A stretch of 6,211 nt of DNA. It comes from Microcaldota archaeon. Its GTDB lineage: Archaea; Micrarchaeota; Micrarchaeia; Micrarchaeales; Micrarchaeaceae. Positions 3,470 to 6,211 of the stretch are shown here, piece by piece (positions within the stretch are counted from its first letter, which is position 1; each line of letters opens with the position of its first letter). Location: the NCBI GenBank assembly GCA_028867845.1, contig JAGWFU010000030.1, positions 1 through 6,211 on the forward strand. The letters are read 5' to 3'. A program made the translations under genes and the position numbers. The notes under the pieces were generated by a model that ran no database searches, was not told the origin of the DNA, and saw nothing but the letters and a program-made list of their open reading frames with translations.

Positions 3470-6211
3470 ATGGCTAAGGCCTCCAAACACAAGACGACCC
3501 CCGAGGAGCCCCTGATATCCACCGAGATAATCAGGAAGCACAACATCAGGCCTATCCTTTTCTACCGCTTCAAGAACCTGTACATGGAGGTGACCTCCAA
3601 CAACAACTTCCTTGATGCCCTGCTCATATTCTTCGCATTCCTTGCGGTGACGACTGCCCTGCCGTTCTACCCGGTCGTAATACTGATAATCCTTCTCTTC
3701 GCACTCTTCGCAGCCACGCTCTACCATCCCTTCCTCGGCCTGATAATGTTCATGGTGCTCATATTCCCATCGGTGGTGTACCAGACGCCAGCTCTCGCGT
3801 GGGTCTTCCTGCTGATAATAAGCGGTTCGCTCATAATCGGCTACAGGTACTACAGGACTCTGGCCTTCTGCTACATAATGCTCGGCCTGGCGCTGTCGCC
3901 GCTGGGATATCTGCTCGCACTGCCAGCTCTCGCGTTCGCTGTGCTGGTCATAGGATACAGGAGAGGCTTGGTGCTTGGCGCGGTATTCGTGCTTGGCACA
4001 GTGATGTTCTCCGCGGTGATGGGAGTGCCCAACACCGCTTACATAGTATACAACGGGGTGATGGCGCACAATCTTCTCGCTGGGTCGAACAGCATACTGC
4101 AGTACACCACTCCGAACAAGCCCATACTGGGCTTCGGCACCATTACAAAGGGATTCAGCGCCTCCTACGCCATATTCACCAACGGCAGCGTCATAGACAA
4201 CGTATCAGCTGAGTTCGGCGGGCTCCTTACCGCCCTTGCCGTCAGCCCGCTGGGCTACATACTCCAGCTGTTCGGCACACTCGGGGTCATATTCGGCATA
4301 GACTTCTTCGCAGTCAACTCAAGGTCGAAGTACAAGGGCGCAAAGGCCAGCTTGGTGGCAATCGGTTACGTGCTGCTCTACATAGGCGTATCTAAGCTCA
4401 CGGGTGCGACCCCTGGATACCTGCTCCCATTCGCCAGCTTCCTGGTGGCCCCGATCTGCGTATACGTGGCCGAGATGTACGACGTGAACCCTGTGAAGGC
4501 GCTGGAGGTGAGGAAGCAGGACACGAGGCTCAAGTTCGGCGACGCGTTCGAGGACCTGATGGCTGAGGGCAATCCGGAGAGGTTCGACGACATTGGCAAT
4601 TACGACACTGTGAAGAGGGAGCTCAAGGACGCTGTGATAACCCCGCTGGAGGAGAAGGGAGTGGCGAGGGCGTACAACATCAAGCCCGTCAAGGGCATAC
4701 TGTTCTTCGGCCCGCCCGGAACCGGAAAGACCATGATAATGAGGGCACTATCGAGGGAGATACACGCCTCGTTCTATCTGGTCAAGGCGCAGACGCTGAT
4801 ATCTGCGTTCCCCGGAGAGACTGAGAGGCTGATGGCGAACATGTTCGAGATCGCGAAGAAGAACTCGCCCGCGGTGCTGTTCATAGACGAGATAGACTCA
4901 ATAGCAAGGAGCAGGGAGAGCACTGACGTCAGCGAGTCGCACAGGCAGGCGCTCACTCAGCTGCTGACGGAGATGGACGGCTTCAAGAAGTCGGACCACA
5001 TCATAGTCGTGGGCGCGACCAATGTGCCCAACCTGGTTGATCCTGCGATACTCAGGCCGGGAAGGATGGACAGGCTGATCTACATGCCGCTGCCTGACCT
5101 GAACGGCAGGAGGAAGATACTCGACCTGTACCTAAAGAAGCTGCCGATCTCCACTGAGGTGAGCATCAAGGCGCTGGCTGAGAAGACTGAAAGATTCTCG
5201 GGCGCAGACATAAAGACGATGGTGGAGAGCGTGGCGCAGACTATAGCGCAGGAGGCCACCGCCAAGGGCAAGGTTCTGGAGATAACCCAGGATGACCTCA
5301 TGGCTGCGATAAGGCACACCAAGCCATCCACTACGCTGTCGCAGATAGACGAGTACAACAAGTTCAGGATAGACTACGAGAGGAGGATGTTCCAGGAGGG
5401 AACCGTGGAGAGCGAGGACAGGATGAGCATGGACGACGTCATCGGCCTCGACGAGGCGAAGAAGGCGATATCCGAGGCCATACAGATACCGCTGATGCAT
5501 CCCGACCTGATAAAGAGGTACGACATAAAGCCGATAAACGGAATGCTCCTGTTCGGCCCGCCCGGAACCGGAAAGAGCATGCTGATGCGCGCGGTGGGGG
5601 AGGAGATGAAGGGGGTCACCATAGTGGAGCTCAGGGGATCGGAGATAGCCAACCAGAGGACTGAGGACGCTGTGGCCACGATAAAGGAGGTGTTCAACAG
5701 GGCGAGGGAGAATGTGCCCTCGGTCATATACATAGATGAGGTCGACGGCATAACGCCCAAGAGAGACACGGCGAGCGAGGGCAGCCAGAGGCTCACCAAC
5801 CAGATACTCGAGGAGATGGACGGCGTGAAGAAGACATCGTCCATAGTGATAATAGCAGCAACCAACAGGCCTAGCGTGCTTGACCCTGCCGTGCTGAGGC
5901 CCGGAAGGTTCGACAAGCTGATATTCGTGAAGCCTCCGACTGAGGAGCAGAGGGCGCTGCTGTTCCAGCAGTACCTGAAGAACGCGCCATGCGATAGGAA
6001 CATAGACTTCAAGAGGCTTGGCGCCTTGGCGAAGGGATTCACCGGCGCGGACATATCGTCTGTGTGCAGGGAGGCGAAGACCGACGCCTTGGAGTCCGCG
6101 ATAAAGAGCGGTGAGGAGGACAAGGTCACACAGAAGAGGCTCGAGGGTATAATAGCATCGACCAAGCCGTCGGCGCCGGAGAGCGCGCTAAGCGTCTTCC
6201 TGGCGTTCTTC
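3470..6211 (+). CDS. Polytopic membrane-anchored tandem AAA+ (CDC48-like) ATPase, C-terminus cut by window edge
   Basis: 914 codons, open at the right edge. Residues 47-336 hold about ten membrane helices (roughly 47-63, 66-84, 87-104, 108-124, 130-148, 150-163, 166-186, 252-279, 293-309, 316-336). Basic patches (RYYR 126-129, YRRG 163-166, SRSKYKGAK 284-292) fit cytosolic N-terminus and cytosolic ATPases, with loop 187-250 outside. D1: Walker A GPPGTGKT 414-421, pore loop SAFPGE 445-450, Walker B VLFIDEID 469-476, sensor-1 N518, arginine fingers R529/R532, SGAD 577-580. D2: Walker A GPPGTGKS 696-703, Walker B VIYIDEVD 752-759, sensor-1 N799, fingers R810/R813, TGAD 858-861. Both domains look ATP-competent. 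The D2 pore loop (724-735) lacks the usual aromatics. The end (PSAPESALSVFLAFF) resembles the terminal helix of CDC48 D2, so few residues are probably missing. No protease domain is seen. Likely a membrane-protein unfoldase or dislocase (inference). ATG 3470 is preceded by GTTGATCC, a partial extended SD; TTG 3461 is an alternative. Confidence 0.93.
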   Translation, partial: MAKASKHKTTPEEPLISTEIIRKHNIRPILFYRFKNLYMEVTSNNNFLDALLIFFAFLAVTTALPFYPVVILIILLFALFAATLYHPFLGLIMFMVLIFPSVVYQTPALAWVFLLIISGSLIIGYRYYRTLAFCYIMLGLALSPLGYLLALPALAFAVLVIGYRRGLVLGAVFVLGTVMFSAVMGVPNTAYIVYNGVMAHNLLAGSNSILQYTTPNKPILGFGTITKGFSASYAIFTNGSVIDNVSAEFGGLLTALAVSPLGYILQLFGTLGVIFGIDFFAVNSRSKYKGAKASLVAIGYVLLYIGVSKLTGATPGYLLPFASFLVAPICVYVAEMYDVNPVKALEVRKQDTRLKFGDAFEDLMAEGNPERFDDIGNYDTVKRELKDAVITPLEEKGVARAYNIKPVKGILFFGPPGTGKTMIMRALSREIHASFYLVKAQTLISAFPGETERLMANMFEIAKKNSPAVLFIDEIDSIARSRESTDVSESHRQALTQLLTEMDGFKKSDHIIVVGATNVPNLVDPAILRPGRMDRLIYMPLPDLNGRRKILDLYLKKLPISTEVSIKALAEKTERFSGADIKTMVESVAQTIAQEATAKGKVLEITQDDLMAAIRHTKPSTTLSQIDEYNKFRIDYERRMFQEGTVESEDRMSMDDVIGLDEAKKAISEAIQIPLMHPDLIKRYDIKPINGMLLFGPPGTGKSMLMRAVGEEMKGVTIVELRGSEIANQRTEDAVATIKEVFNRARENVPSVIYIDEVDGITPKRDTASEGSQRLTNQILEEMDGVKKTSSIVIIAATNRPSVLDPAVLRPGRFDKLIFVKPPTEEQRALLFQQYLKNAPCDRNIDFKRLGALAKGFTGADISSVCREAKTDALESAIKSGEEDKVTQKRLEGIIASTKPSAPESALSVFLAFF

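Noticed and set aside
3418..3477. 19-codon GTG ORF as a real gene
   Set aside because: No good ribosome site and no recognisable peptide; kept only as a remark on the AAA leader.
3365..4069. 234-codon minus-strand ORF
   Set aside because: Antisense to the membrane part of the AAA gene; its His/Glu/Gln/Tyr-rich low-complexity product mirrors hydrophobic codons on the other strand.
5374..6165. 263-codon minus-strand ORF, and the smaller ones at 5080-5500
   Set aside because: Antisense to the clear D2 AAA domain; composition is Ser/Leu-rich and has no motif.
1..6211. CRISPR arrays, insertion sequences, toxin-antitoxin or defence genes
   Set aside because: No spaced repeats, transposase, terminal inverted repeats or such families were seen on either strand.

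Overview
The window looks archaeal. The tRNA-Tyr gene has the archaeal C1-G72 pair and A73, and its anticodon loop carries a 29-nt intron at the usual 37/38 site. Neither tRNA gene encodes CCA. TATA-like boxes sit about 25-35 bp before most gene starts. Coding bias is strong for ATA (Ile), AGG (Arg) and CTC/CTG (Leu), at moderate GC. The tandem-AAA ATPase is of the CDC48 type. Gene density and divergence from textbook family motifs would fit a small-genome DPANN archaeon such as a Micrarchaeota-like lineage, but that placement is inference.

Layout, left to right. At 1-601 (minus, cut by the left edge) is a ferritin-like/CCC1-VIT1 metal transporter fusion. It is divergent, across a 78-bp AT-rich promoter region, from a stomatin/SPFH membrane protein at 680-1639 (plus). 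Next is an eight-helix ZIP-like protein at 1764-2528 (plus) whose metal-site residues are altered. A minus-strand block follows, written in transcription order: intron-containing tRNA-Tyr(GTA) at 3260-3360, a HAM1/RdgB house-cleaning NTP pyrophosphatase at 2663-3247, and tRNA-Asp(GTC) at 2563-2635. From 3470 to the right edge (plus, cut) runs a gene of at least 914 codons. It encodes about ten membrane helices followed by two AAA+ ATPase domains. Both edge-cut genes are open at the window boundary.

The most notable object is the 3470-6211 gene. It is a CDC48-like D1-D2 ATPase in which the soluble substrate-recruiting N domain is replaced by a polytopic membrane domain. By the positive-inside rule both ends are cytosolic, and one roughly 65-residue loop outside the cell carries two N-glycosylation sequons. 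D1 keeps an aromatic pore loop. D2 keeps all its ATPase motifs but has a polar pore loop. An SPFH protein lies 1.8 kb upstream on the same strand, which recalls bacterial membrane AAA machines (FtsH) caged by SPFH proteins (HflKC). This suggests, but does not show, a membrane-protein extraction or quality-control machine. The CCC1/VIT-type and ZIP-type genes give the left half a metal-homeostasis flavour. No mobile element, CRISPR array or phage-like gene is visible, and no stretch over 300 bp lacks a gene.
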